In this document: positions 16,507 through 25,700 of the stretch, one piece after another
How the letters are laid out: every line of letters begins with the position of its first letter
Position numbering within the stretch: the first letter of the stretch is position 1
NCBI GenBank assembly: GCA_015200345.1
Contig: CP054187.1
Span: 2,898,470 to 2,962,469 of the forward strand
DNA: 64,000 nt
Reading direction: 5' to 3'
Source: Planctomycetia bacterium
GTDB taxonomy: Bacteria > Planctomycetota > Phycisphaerae > UBA1845 > UTPLA1
Made by a program: the position numbers and the translations under genes
Notes under the pieces: model-generated
What the model was told of the DNA's origin: nothing
Databases searched by the model: none
What the model saw: only the letters and a program-made list of their open reading frames with translations

Positions 16507-18581
16507 GGCGCGGTTGCGCTCGGTTGCAGCATGCGCCGATACGCTTCCCCGAACGGCCCGCCGCCCGCGAGCCGCTGCTTGACCAGCTCGCTCGCCTTCT
16601 GCGATTGGCCGGTCTGGAGGTACGCAAAGACCAGTGCCTGATCCAGCGCCAGAAGATCGGTCCCGCTCAACGCCGGCATCGCCGCCTCAAGATGCGGAAT
16701 CGCCTTTGCCTGCTCGGCGCGAAGCTGATACAACCGGCCGATCCAGCGATGAATCTGCAAGTCGGCCAGCGGCGCGAAACGGGCCAGCGCCTGCCCCCGC
16801 TCGATGGCCGCCAGCGCGGTCGCCCGATCGGCGTCGTCCAGTTGCGCTTTCAATCGCTCCCGCGCGGCCAGCATGAAATAGACATATTCCACATTCAGCG
16901 ACGAGTACGGCGGCACGCTCCGCGCCGCCACGTTCATCAGGCGATCGGCCTCCTGGTAGTTCCGCTCCTTCAGCATGACGCGACCGACCATGCCGCTGAT
17001 CGGCCGCTGAATGCCGCCGCGGTGCGGCGCGGGGGTCTGCCACTGCCGGGCGACGTCGAGCACCTCGGGCGACATCGTACCCTCCAGCGCTCGACAAATA
17101 CCGTCAAACCGCTGGTAGGCCTGCGGATTCGATTCGCGATAAAACGGAATATCGCACAACACGCGCACGGTATGGGCCGCGCCGTATCGTTCGTACACGT
17201 TCTCGCCGAGGCGACGGCGATACGCCTCGTCATTCGGCAGCGCCGCCATGCGCTCACGCGGCGGCGCGATCGATCCGCCCAGATCGCTGATGGACGCCAG
17301 CCACGTCCGCGCCATCAGCACCTGCCCCGCCAGCGACGGGTGGACGTGGTCATCCATCAGTTCGTCGCCGATGGCGCCGCCGGGGCTGGCCGCGGCGAAC
17401 GCGGCGCGCACGTCGCAAAGCGCTGCGCCTCCCTCCTTCGCGGCGTCGAGAATCGACTGTTGCACGGCGCGGGGCGGACGCCACGGCATCGTATCGAGAT
17501 CCAGCGCTCGCCTGAACTCCGCTGCGGCCTGGTCGTACTGTTTCATGCTGTGCAGCGCGCGACCGAGCAGGTAATGCGCCAGCGCGCTGGTCGGATGGGT
17601 GTTCAACACGTCGCGCATTGCGGCGGCGACTGCCTCGGGTGCGGTTCCCGTCGATCGCATGGCGACCAGTTTCGCCGCCAGTTTTTCGGCGGCCTCGGGT
17701 GACAGGCTGGTCGCGTCGTCCTCGCCGAGCGGCGCGAGATCGCGCTCGTTGGATGCGAGCGTGCAGACGAGAATCGGCACGCCGCGTGCCTTGCAGAGTC
17801 GGATCATGCCGCCGAGGTGCGCGCGAAGATTTCGCGCCGCGTCCTGCCGGACGGGATCCTCAACGGGGATGACGGAGCGCGCCATGACGTGTTCCATCAG
17901 CGTCTGGTTGGATTCTTGCGACGGCGCGGTCCAGGCTTCGATGACCTGTGCCACGCCTGTTGCGCGAAACGCGCGCTGCACGCGCATGGCTGCGGTGGAT
18001 CGACCCGCCGAATGCAGCGACGCCACGCCGTACGCGCCATAAAACTCGTTGTTCCCGCAATAGACGATCACCAGATCGGGCTGGTAGTCGATTGCGTCTT
18101 CCAGCATCGCCATCACGGGGAAGCTCGCCACCGCGGTCGTCGCGAGATTGACGACCTCGACCGTTCGGCCCGGCAAGCAGTCGCCCAGCATGGCTTGCAG
18201 GAAGGCCCCGGCGCTAAGCGCCATGGGCTGCGGGAACCCTTTCATCGCTGACTCGCCGCACAGGAAGATGCGCACCGTGCCGGCCGGCTTCGGCATGAGC
18301 AGGGCGTTTTCAAACATCGAGCCTGCGCGGCCCTTGTTGGCGAAGAAGTACGAGGCCGCTCCGGCTGGATCGGTCACAACGAGCGTGCCGCCGCTGACCG
18401 GCCCGATCGTCTTCATCAACGCGGGATAGCCGCCGTAGCCGCAGAGCCGCGTGACGCCTTCGACCGCGCCGAACAGCGCGGCGACCAGTCCCAGGGCGAG
18501 GAAGATGAAGAGTCGGCGCTTTCGGCGCGTGATGCGCGGCGTCGATTCGATGGTCGCGGCGTTGGATTCGCGTGGAGACAT
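16503..18581 (-). CDS. Membrane-anchored SGNH hydrolase-like protein with TPR repeats
   Basis: 692 residues. One N-terminal transmembrane helix (LFIFLALGLVAALFGAVEGV, about 24-43) follows a basic tail. SGNH/GDSL features: block I FLCGESAMKG with Ser111, block III YCGNNEFYG (175-183) and DDHVHPSLAGQ with Asp411 and His414 as catalytic pair. A TPR-like segment (SALAHYLLGRALHSMKQYDQAAAEFRRAL, about 332-360) is inserted before the last block, and more helical repeats follow to the end. The intact triad predicts an esterase or acyl/acetyl-group transfer role on a cell-envelope glycan, by family analogy. It heads an overlapping unit with two small genes and an MFS permease. Confidence 0.8.
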   Translation of the reverse strand: MSPRESNAATIESTPRITRRKRRLFIFLALGLVAALFGAVEGVTRLCGYGGYPALMKTIGPVSGGTLVVTDPAGAASYFFANKGRAGSMFENALLMPKPAGTVRIFLCGESAMKGFPQPMALSAGAFLQAMLGDCLPGRTVEVVNLATTAVASFPVMAMLEDAIDYQPDLVIVYCGNNEFYGAYGVASLHSAGRSTAAMRVQRAFRATGVAQVIEAWTAPSQESNQTLMEHVMARSVIPVEDPVRQDAARNLRAHLGGMIRLCKARGVPILVCTLASNERDLAPLGEDDATSLSPEAAEKLAAKLVAMRSTGTAPEAVAAAMRDVLNTHPTSALAHYLLGRALHSMKQYDQAAAEFRRALDLDTMPWRPPRAVQQSILDAAKEGGAALCDVRAAFAAASPGGAIGDELMDDHVHPSLAGQVLMARTWLASISDLGGSIAPPRERMAALPNDEAYRRRLGENVYERYGAAHTVRVLCDIPFYRESNPQAYQRFDGICRALEGTMSPEVLDVARQWQTPAPHRGGIQRPISGMVGRVMLKERNYQEADRLMNVAARSVPPYSSLNVEYVYFMLAARERLKAQLDDADRATALAAIERGQALARFAPLADLQIHRWIGRLYQLRAEQAKAIPHLEAAMPALSGTDLLALDQALVFAYLQTGQSQKASELVKQRLAGGGPFGEAYRRMLQPSATAP

Positions 18582-18628
18582 GGTTCACGGGGATTCTATC
18601 GTGGCGTCGCGCGGGGAGGCGAGCGCGC

Positions 18629-18662
18629 AAAAAAACGGCCCGCGTCGCAGGACACGGGCCGT
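18629..18662 (-). terminator. Intrinsic terminator after the PEP-CTERM gene
   Basis: ACGGCCCG (18635-18642) pairs perfectly with CGGGCCGT (18655-18662) across a 12-base loop; read on the minus strand the stem is followed by a run of T residues (18634-18629). It lies 37 bases beyond the PEP-CTERM stop and before the SGNH gene, separating the two transcription units. Confidence 0.8.
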
Positions 18663-18698
18663 GGTGAGTGAACTTGATTTCCCAGTCCGAGCCGACGA

Positions 18699-19382
18699 TC
18701 AGCGTCGGCGTCGAATCAGAGCCAGCGCGCCCAAGCCGATCAGGGCCATGGTGCTTGGTTCCGGAACCTTGACTTGGTACGTCACCGGGTGGGCGTTCGA
18801 CGGCTGCCCCCAGTCGCCGACCTGCTGGTTGGGATTCCCGAGCGAATCAATCGCGCCGTCGCCGCTGCCGCCGCCGCTGGTGAAGGCATCAAGGAAGACG
18901 ATGTCGCCGGCTGACAGACCCATGTTCGACAGCAGCGTCGTGATGGTGACGGTGTTGCCGGACTTGCTGATTGAGATGTCATTGTTCGGCGGGGAGTTGT
19001 ACGTCGCTTCGGTCAGCGACCAGGAACCGCTGTAGTTGTACAGCTCGGCGCCGTTGCCGCTGTCAACCCACGAGCCGATCCAGTAATCGGCGCCGCTGGT
19101 CATGCTGATCGGTCGCACCCAGCCGTTGCCGACCGGGTCGCCACCGGGAACGGTGTCGAGGATGACCATGTATTTGCCCCAGTCGGTGAGATCGACATCG
19201 CCCGCCAGCGTGAACTTGAACGAGATGTTCGTGGCGTCGTTGTTCACTTCCAAGCTAAGGATGTCCAGGATGCCGCCGCCGGCACCGGTGAAGACGTCAT
19301 CGAATGAATCCTGGTAAATCATCGACGCCGAAGCCGGCATCGCCGCGATCGCAAGAACCATTGCCGCAATCAGTTTCTTCAT
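18699..19382 (-). CDS. PEP-CTERM sorted exported protein
   Basis: 227 residues from ATG 19382, with GGAG seven bases upstream. Signal peptide MKKLIAAMVLAIAAMPASAS. The C-terminus is a textbook PEP-CTERM signal: VPEPSTMALIGLGALALI followed by RRRR, which an exosortase would process; no exosortase gene is in this window. The middle (NVSFKFTLAGDVDLTDWGKYMVILD-like, about 55-80) resembles sugar-binding/DOMON-like beta sheets, but no firm family was recognised. It has its own promoter overlapped by a palindrome shared with the pseudopilin promoter, and its own terminator. Confidence 0.88.
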   Translation of the reverse strand: MKKLIAAMVLAIAAMPASASMIYQDSFDDVFTGAGGGILDILSLEVNNDATNISFKFTLAGDVDLTDWGKYMVILDTVPGGDPVGNGWVRPISMTSGADYWIGSWVDSGNGAELYNYSGSWSLTEATYNSPPNNDISISKSGNTVTITTLLSNMGLSAGDIVFLDAFTSGGGSGDGAIDSLGNPNQQVGDWGQPSNAHPVTYQVKVPEPSTMALIGLGALALIRRRR

Positions 19383-19498
19383 GACTTCTCTCCTTGCCTC
19401 ATGGGCGCATCTCGCGCTGAAAAAACGACATCTATCTAACCCATGCGACCCGCTTCAGGCCGCTCGGCCCGACCCCCGGATCGCACTTCTTGCCTCTA

Positions 19499-19512
19499 GT
19501 AAAACACTTTAC
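19499..19512. promoter_or_regulatory. Candidate LacI-family operator at the PEP-CTERM promoter
   Basis: GTAAAACACTTTAC, an inverted repeat (GTAAA/TTTAC), matches 12 of 14 bases of the palindrome at 28142-28155 beside the lacI-type gene. It covers the -10 region of the promoter at 19506-19535, a normal place for repressor action. Confidence 0.5.
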
Positions 19513-19535
19513 CTGAAGCCGAGGAGGCTTGTCAA
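19506..19535 (-). promoter_or_regulatory. Likely promoter of the PEP-CTERM gene
   Basis: Minus strand: perfect TTGACA (19535-19530), 18-base spacer, TAAAGT (19511-19506) as -10. The leader to the ATG is about 115 bases. The 572-base gap 19383-19954 holds this promoter, the operator-like palindrome and the 35-bp repeat array. Confidence 0.55.
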
Positions 19536-19745
19536 TGGTTTGGCGGGGGTTGGCGGTAGGGTTTGCGAGAAATTGGATACAGCGGCCTTTGACTCACTCG
19601 TGGTAGGTCTATGTGACCGATTCCGAGAATCCCGGCCTTGAACCCACGCAAGCCCGAGCCGGGCTGCGGAGGATTCCGCAGGGGTCAGGGCGTGGGCGGG
19701 GAATCTTCATTCGAAGGCACGATGTCTAACCCCTCACCCAACCCT

Positions 19746-19935
19746 CTCCCCAGTGGGGAGAGGGCTTTATCGACGAAGCGCTCCCCAGCGGGGAGCGGGC
19801 TTTATCGACGAAGCGCTCCCCAGCGGGGAGAGGGCTTTATCGACGAAGCACTCCCCAGTGGGGAGAGGGCTTTATCGACGAAGCACTCTCCAGCGGAGAG
19901 AGGGCTTTATCGACGAAGCTCTCCCCAGCGGGGAG
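19746..19935. repeat. Tandem array of a 35-bp hairpin-forming unit (5.4 copies)
   Basis: Units begin at 19746, 19781, 19816, 19851, 19886 and 19921 (partial). Each has an inverted repeat CTCCCCAGCGGGGAG followed by AGGGCTTTATCGACGAAGC. Differences between copies are few and compensatory: CTCCCCAGTGGGGAG, and CTCTCCAGCGGAGAG keeps pairing. The array is preceded by CCCTCACCCAACC, the same start as the element at 59254-59371. It lies just past the 3' end of the GH13 amylase gene on the minus strand. Confidence 0.9.
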
Positions 19936-19954
19936 CGGAAAATTCAGACGGGAT

Positions 19955-22750
19955 CTAATTCAGCAGGCTGGTCACGAACAGGGGCACGTCGTCGAGATCG
20001 TTCAGGCCGTCGCAGTTCATGTCGGCCGCCGGACCGAAGTTCGGGTTGAACCCGGTCACGTGGTAAATGAACGGCTGGATATCGCGTCCGTTTCGAGCGC
20101 CGTCGTTGTTGACGTCGCCCGCGCCGAGTCCGCTGCCGGTCGTGGCTTGAATTCCTACAAATGTCTTGTGTCGGTATTTGTTCACGCCTCCGGGGAGCGT
20201 CTCGATGGCGACGAGGTCGGCTCGGTGATTGCCGCTGCTCAAGGAGCTTTGCCGGAAGGTGAAGGTGTCGAGGTATTGGGTGGCGCGGTTGGACGGCCCC
20301 GATGCCAGGGCGATGAAGTCCGTTCCCTCGGGCAGATCGACAAAGACGTACACGGCGTTGGTCGTGAGGTCGTCGGTCTTGACGATCCAGTCGACCGGCA
20401 GCGACGTGACGTCGTTCGAGCAGGTCGTGGTTGGCGCGAGCAGCGTGAAGTCGGGATCCTCAACGTCCACGTAGACGACGATTCGGAACTCGGAGAAGAG
20501 CGGATCGCCCGTCGTGCGATGGCGATACGCGCGCACGGTGATGTAGTGATAGCCCTCGCCCAGCGCGGCGGCGTCGATGGTCTGGCGATAGGTGCCGCTG
20601 CCGCCGGTGAAACGGGGCGAGTTCTGCGTGAGGAAGTTCTCGAAGCCGTAACTGGGGCTGTCGCTGGACGTGTTGCCCGCGTTGAAGTCCGATGACGGAT
20701 TGCCGCCGTGCATCGAGCCGTTGCCGTTCGTGTCGGTGAAGCCCTGATCGATGCGATACACGGCGAGATCGTCGGTGTTCGGATCGAGCGCGTCGGCCAC
20801 CGTCGTCTGCAACTGAATGTCAAACGTCGGCGAGGTCACGATCGTGATCGGGCTGATCCGCTGGAGGTGATCGGCCACGCCGGCTGAATCGGGCGGAATC
20901 ACCTGGGTGGTGGCGTTGGTGATGGAAATCGTGCCCGTCGGAACGGCCGGAGCGTAGATGACATACCCGCGGCCGTGGAAGACGCCGTTGGCGTTTCGAT
21001 TGCGCGGGACGCGGATGGTGAGTGACCCGCCGGCGCCGACGGTGAGAATTTCCTGAAGATCGTTGTTGGGATCGACCGTGGCGCTGGCGGCGTTGCCGGT
21101 CATCTCGTGCAAGCGCGTGCCCTGCGGGAAGGTCGTCGTGACGGTTCGCGAGTCGAAGCCGTTGTCCTCGCGATCATTCAGGCCGACGACGACGTTGTCG
21201 ACGCTGTTGGGCGTGCGGCGCGTGAAGACCAGCACGTCGCCCTGGGCGCCGCTCGACGTGATCGGCACGAACCAGCCGCGAGCGAATTGATTGCGCAGAC
21301 GGACAAGATCGGTGATCTGCGAGCTGTTCAGGCCGAGGGCATCGTCGCGGCCGTTTCGCCGGGGGAAGTTGTTGGGCGGCGGTCCGAACTGGTTGGCCAT
21401 GTGATAGACGATGGCCGGTCCGGTTCGCATGAGGACGTAGGCCTGCGCGATGGAGTCGTTCTCGCCGGTGCTGATGGCGTTGTCGTGGCTGTTGACGTGG
21501 TGGACGCCGATGGTGCCGTTGTTGAAGCCGTCGACGTTGTCGACGGAGGAGCTGATGATGGTGTCCCAGGAGCCGGCGCCGTCGTTTTCGACAAGATCGC
21601 GGAGCGCGCCGGCTTCGTTCAGGTCGAGGGCGTCGCGATTGCCCTGCTGCCAGCCGACGGCGGGGTAGCCGGTGCCGGGTTCGCCGGGCTTGCGGACCCA
21701 TTGAGCCATGTTGCTGTTGCTCTCAACGGCCTCGGAGAAGGAGTAGGGCGTCTGGACGGTGCCGTCAAAGGCGACGTAGCGATTGTAGACGATTGCATCC
21801 CAGAGGTTGTCCCAGAACCAGGTCGGCAGGTGCTTGGCGGCGTCAAGCCGGAAGCCGTCGACCTTCAGCACTTCGAGGTAGTACTGGGTCGATCGCATGA
21901 GCAGGCGTGTCGCGCTCTCGGAGACCGGGTCGCCCTGCATTGGATCGTTCAGGTTGTAGGGATAAAACGTGTAGTTGAACGTGCCGGGGTTTCGGCTGGT
22001 GCCGTTGAGCGTGACGTTCTGCGCGCCCAGGGCCTGATCCGGATAGAGCCGGGCATTGGCCGCGTTGGGGAGGTTGTAGATCGTTCCGGCCGGGATGTTC
22101 GCGGGGTTGCCCGCGGCGACGGGATGCCGGATGAAGAGGTGGTTCTTGGCCGGATCGATGTCGATCAGCCCCAGAAGACGACCGTTGTAGAGGTGGTAGC
22201 AGCAGCCGCCGCACTGGGGATCGTTGAGCGAAAAGCTGCAACAGGGGCTGGTGGATTGCGGGCAGCCGTCGGAATAGCTGTTGAAATCGCCCGCGGGGTC
22301 GCCGCCGGTGGTCAGCACGAAACCGGGATAGCCGCCCTGGGTGATGAAATTGGGCGTGTTGTTGTCCCAACTTCCGTTGTGATTCATGATCCAGTCGACG
22401 AAGACGCGGCAGCCGGCGCGGTGGAACTCCTCCACCATGAGGCGGAAGGTGTTTTCGGTGCCGTAGCGCGTCTGCGACGAACTGCTGCCCAAATCGAACC
22501 GGTCGAACAAGTCATAGCCGATGCTGGCGGTGCCGCCCTGCCCGCGCTGGGGCGGCGGGAGCCAGGTCGAATCGTAGCCGGCCATGAAGACGTCGGGCAT
22601 GCGTGCCCGGATCACGTCCCACTTCGCTTCGAAGTACTGAATCATCACGGGCGGCGGCTCGGCCTGTGCGCGGGGGCCGAGCCGGGCCATCGCGCCGAGC
22701 AGCAGCGCGAGGGCGACGTACAAGCGATTCGATGCGAAGCGTTCCATCAT
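19955..22750 (-). CDS. Secreted GH13 alpha-amylase-like enzyme with dockerin-like C-terminus
   Basis: 931 residues; AAGGAG lies eleven bases before ATG 22750 (a second ATG follows directly). Signal peptide ends near GPRAQA/E. A family GH13 barrel covers about 35-560 with all conserved regions: region I VFVDWIMNHNG (116-126), region II DGFRLDAAKH with nucleophile Asp303, region III FSEAVE with acid/base Glu340, region IV NSHDN with His422/Asp423. Two or more beta domains follow, and the end has dockerin-like loops (DVNNDGARNGRDIQPF, DMNCDGLNDLDDVPLF). It should hydrolyse alpha-1,4-glucans outside the cytoplasm. It begins 16 bases after the stop of the 1348-residue protein gene, so the two are probably one transcript. 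Confidence 0.9.
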   Translation of the reverse strand: MMERFASNRLYVALALLLGAMARLGPRAQAEPPPVMIQYFEAKWDVIRARMPDVFMAGYDSTWLPPPQRGQGGTASIGYDLFDRFDLGSSSSQTRYGTENTFRLMVEEFHRAGCRVFVDWIMNHNGSWDNNTPNFITQGGYPGFVLTTGGDPAGDFNSYSDGCPQSTSPCCSFSLNDPQCGGCCYHLYNGRLLGLIDIDPAKNHLFIRHPVAAGNPANIPAGTIYNLPNAANARLYPDQALGAQNVTLNGTSRNPGTFNYTFYPYNLNDPMQGDPVSESATRLLMRSTQYYLEVLKVDGFRLDAAKHLPTWFWDNLWDAIVYNRYVAFDGTVQTPYSFSEAVESNSNMAQWVRKPGEPGTGYPAVGWQQGNRDALDLNEAGALRDLVENDGAGSWDTIISSSVDNVDGFNNGTIGVHHVNSHDNAISTGENDSIAQAYVLMRTGPAIVYHMANQFGPPPNNFPRRNGRDDALGLNSSQITDLVRLRNQFARGWFVPITSSGAQGDVLVFTRRTPNSVDNVVVGLNDREDNGFDSRTVTTTFPQGTRLHEMTGNAASATVDPNNDLQEILTVGAGGSLTIRVPRNRNANGVFHGRGYVIYAPAVPTGTISITNATTQVIPPDSAGVADHLQRISPITIVTSPTFDIQLQTTVADALDPNTDDLAVYRIDQGFTDTNGNGSMHGGNPSSDFNAGNTSSDSPSYGFENFLTQNSPRFTGGSGTYRQTIDAAALGEGYHYITVRAYRHRTTGDPLFSEFRIVVYVDVEDPDFTLLAPTTTCSNDVTSLPVDWIVKTDDLTTNAVYVFVDLPEGTDFIALASGPSNRATQYLDTFTFRQSSLSSGNHRADLVAIETLPGGVNKYRHKTFVGIQATTGSGLGAGDVNNDGARNGRDIQPFIYHVTGFNPNFGPAADMNCDGLNDLDDVPLFVTSLLN

Positions 22751-22766
22751 CTGCTCACCGTCTCCT

Positions 22767-25700
22767 TTATGGCGCGAGGAACGCCGTGATGAACGGTCGG
22801 ATATCCAGGCCGTTTCGAGTCAGGTCGGCGTTGAGGTCCGACTTGCTCACGTCGCAGGGGTTGGTGTTCGTGCCGAGGAGTACGCCGACGAAGGCATCGA
22901 TGTCGGCCTGATTCTTCACGCTGTCGCCGTTGATGTCGCCGGGGATGTTGCTGCACGCGGGCACGATCGTATGGCCGAGCCATTGCTGGCCGGGCGCGAC
23001 GGCGTTGTCGGACAGGTTGCCCGACCAGCGATCGCACGGCGGTTGCGTGCCGATGAAGCCGAGGTTCCAGGCGTTGCCGCGATTGAGCGGGGGCAGGAGC
23101 TGGTTGGAGAAGTAGCCGGTGCTGCCCGTGAGCACCGCCAGGACCTTGATCTGCGTGCCCAGGGAGGGCGGCGTGAGGCCGACGTCGACCATGGGGATGT
23201 CGAACTCCATGCCCTTCTCGGCCAGCGTCGCGCCGGCGGCGGATCCGCCCTGACTTAGACATGTTTGGCTATTCAGTGAACCTCCGGTGACACCCAGGAT
23301 GTTGGTGTCGTCGAAGGCGACTTGCAGGCAGTTGGCGTTGCCGGGGTTGGGGGCCACGGCATCGCCGAAACCCGTGTGGTTGTTCTGAGTCGCCAGGGCG
23401 GTTCCCATGACGGATGGAATGTTTGACGGCGTGAACTGCGTCGGCGAAGCCGGGTTGGTACCGAGGGTGTAAGCCAGGAACTGATTGCCCGGGGCCGTGC
23501 CGCCGTTCAGGTTGGCGTTATCGCCGAGGTTGGCCTGGCAGCCGCCCAGCGGGGGAAGGGTCTGGTTGCTCCAGAAGCCGCTGCCGCCGACGAGGGCGGC
23601 GCCGACTTCGATCGCGCCGGCGGGGCTGCCGATGGAGGCCCGATCGATCGCGAATTGAACGCCTCGGAAAGACGTCGCGGCGTTGAGTTCCTGCTCTTCG
23701 GGTGTCGTCGTCGGGCAGTTGGAGCTTGTGACGCCCGAGGAGTTGGAGTTATCACCGAAGAAGGTGTTGGGCCCGACGGTTTGGGTAAACGTCAGGGCGG
23801 TGACGGTGAGCGGCGGCGTCGTGTCGGTTAGGTCCACGAGCTGCGCGGTGTAGTTGCCGCCCGAACGAGTCATGACAATTGCATAATTGGGGTTGAACCC
23901 GGCGTCGAGCGTGTCGCCGTTCAGGTTGCGGAGCACCTGCGGGAAGCCGACGTAGTTCGTGTCGAGTATGTTGGACGGCCCGCCGGCGCCGGTCTTCAGG
24001 AATAGAACGTAGGCGTTGCCGTTGGCTTCGAGATTGCCGGTCACACCGAGATACACATGGCTGGCGTCATCCTGGATGAACAACTGATTCATCTCGCTGC
24101 CGTTCGCGTTGGGGATCGGATCAGCCAGAACGCCCGAACCGCTGTTGCGCGTCAGGCGGCCGATCGAGCGCGTCGTGTTGGTGGCGAGGTTCTTCAGGAA
24201 GACGCTGTACTCGTTAGTGTTCGGTTCGTTGTTGCGCTGGACGACGCAGGCGTAGTCGGGAGTGAAGCCGGCGTCGAGGATGACGTTGTTGAATCCGGTG
24301 ATGGCGCTCGGCGGGGCGGTCTGGCCGGTGATCGTGCCGGCGCCGCCGGCGAGCGTGTCGAGCAGGACGACGAAGGCATTGCCGTTGCCTTCGAGATTGC
24401 CGGTCAACGCGACGCGGATGCGATCCGCGGTGTTGGACACGAAGATTCGATCCAGTTCCGAACCGGGCAGGTTCTGGGGCGGGGCTTCGACGGCGTCGCC
24501 AAAGCAGGTGTAATTGTTCTGAACCGCCGCGGCCGGAATCGCCGGCAGCGTGCCGCCGCCCTGCTGCGGCGTCGTGCCGTCGTAGACCTTCGGGATGTTC
24601 TGGCCGGTGAAGAGGGTGTTGGTCGGCGTGCTGGCCGGGATGCCCGTCGGGCTAAGGGTGATCGTCGCGAACTGGTTGCCCGGCGTGAGCGGATTGGTGC
24701 TCAAGTCGATCGGATTCTCAAACGCGTCGTGAATTCCGAGGCAGCCGACGTTGCCGCCTTCGTATTCCTCGACGTGCAGCGTCCATGACACCAGCGAACC
24801 GACGTCGCCGGCGACGGAATCGACGACTTTCAGGCTCCACGGCCCGTTCGGATCCACGCCGTTCATGGTCAGGAGGGTTTCGGCCGGCAGGACGGTCCCG
24901 CCGCCGCCTTCGCTGTCGAAGGTGACGTTGAGATTCGCGCCGGCGCCGCTGGAGGGATTCCACAGGACGACCGAGCGACCGCTGTCAACATGCGTCAAGG
25001 TCACGGTCAGGTTGTTGACCTGCGGGTGCGTGATGTTGACCGACACGTTCAGGTCCGTGATGCGGTTGATGCCTGCGAACGTCGGGCTGCGGTTGTCGGT
25101 CGCGCCGGCCGGGTTGTTGTCCGGAATCGCCAGAGGAAGCGGTGCATCGGAGAAGGCGGCGCTGCCCGTCGCGGGCGGGGTTTGAGTCGGATTGAGTGGA
25201 GGCAGCCACTGGTTGCTGATGAAACCGCTGCCGCTGACGATGGCCGCGGCGATCTTGATTTCATCGGTTGGCTGGATGCCCAGCGACGCGAGGCGCACGG
25301 AAAACTGCACGCCGCTGATGGCCGTGACCGCCTTGATTTCCTGTCGAATCGGATCGTCGCCGGAGATGTCGTTGACGCCGAGGATGTTGCTAAGGTCCGC
25401 GGAGAAGGCGTTAACGGCGAGATTCGTATGCCGCGCGGTGTCGACGGAGAACTCGAGCGGGATGTCGGAATCGAAGCGCAGGTCTTCAATGAAGGCGTTG
25501 TGCTGATTGCCGCCGCGCCAGTATTGAATGGCATATTCGGGGGCGAAACCGTTATCGAGCGTGACGCCGTCCATGCCTTGCAGCGCGCCCGATCCGCCGA
25601 GCAGCGAGCTGGTGAAGAGAAGCTGGGAGCCGGGGTCGCCGTCGTCAGGCCGGTCGATGAAAATAATCAGCGTGTTGTTGAAATCTTCAAAGACGGGGAT

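Noticed and set aside
19746-19935. CRISPR array
   Set aside because: The 35-bp units are directly adjacent with no spacers, and no cas genes are present.
21107-22789. 560-codon plus-strand frame opposite the secreted GH13 gene
   Set aside because: Val/Asp/Gly-rich shadow; the minus-strand enzyme has all catalytic motifs.
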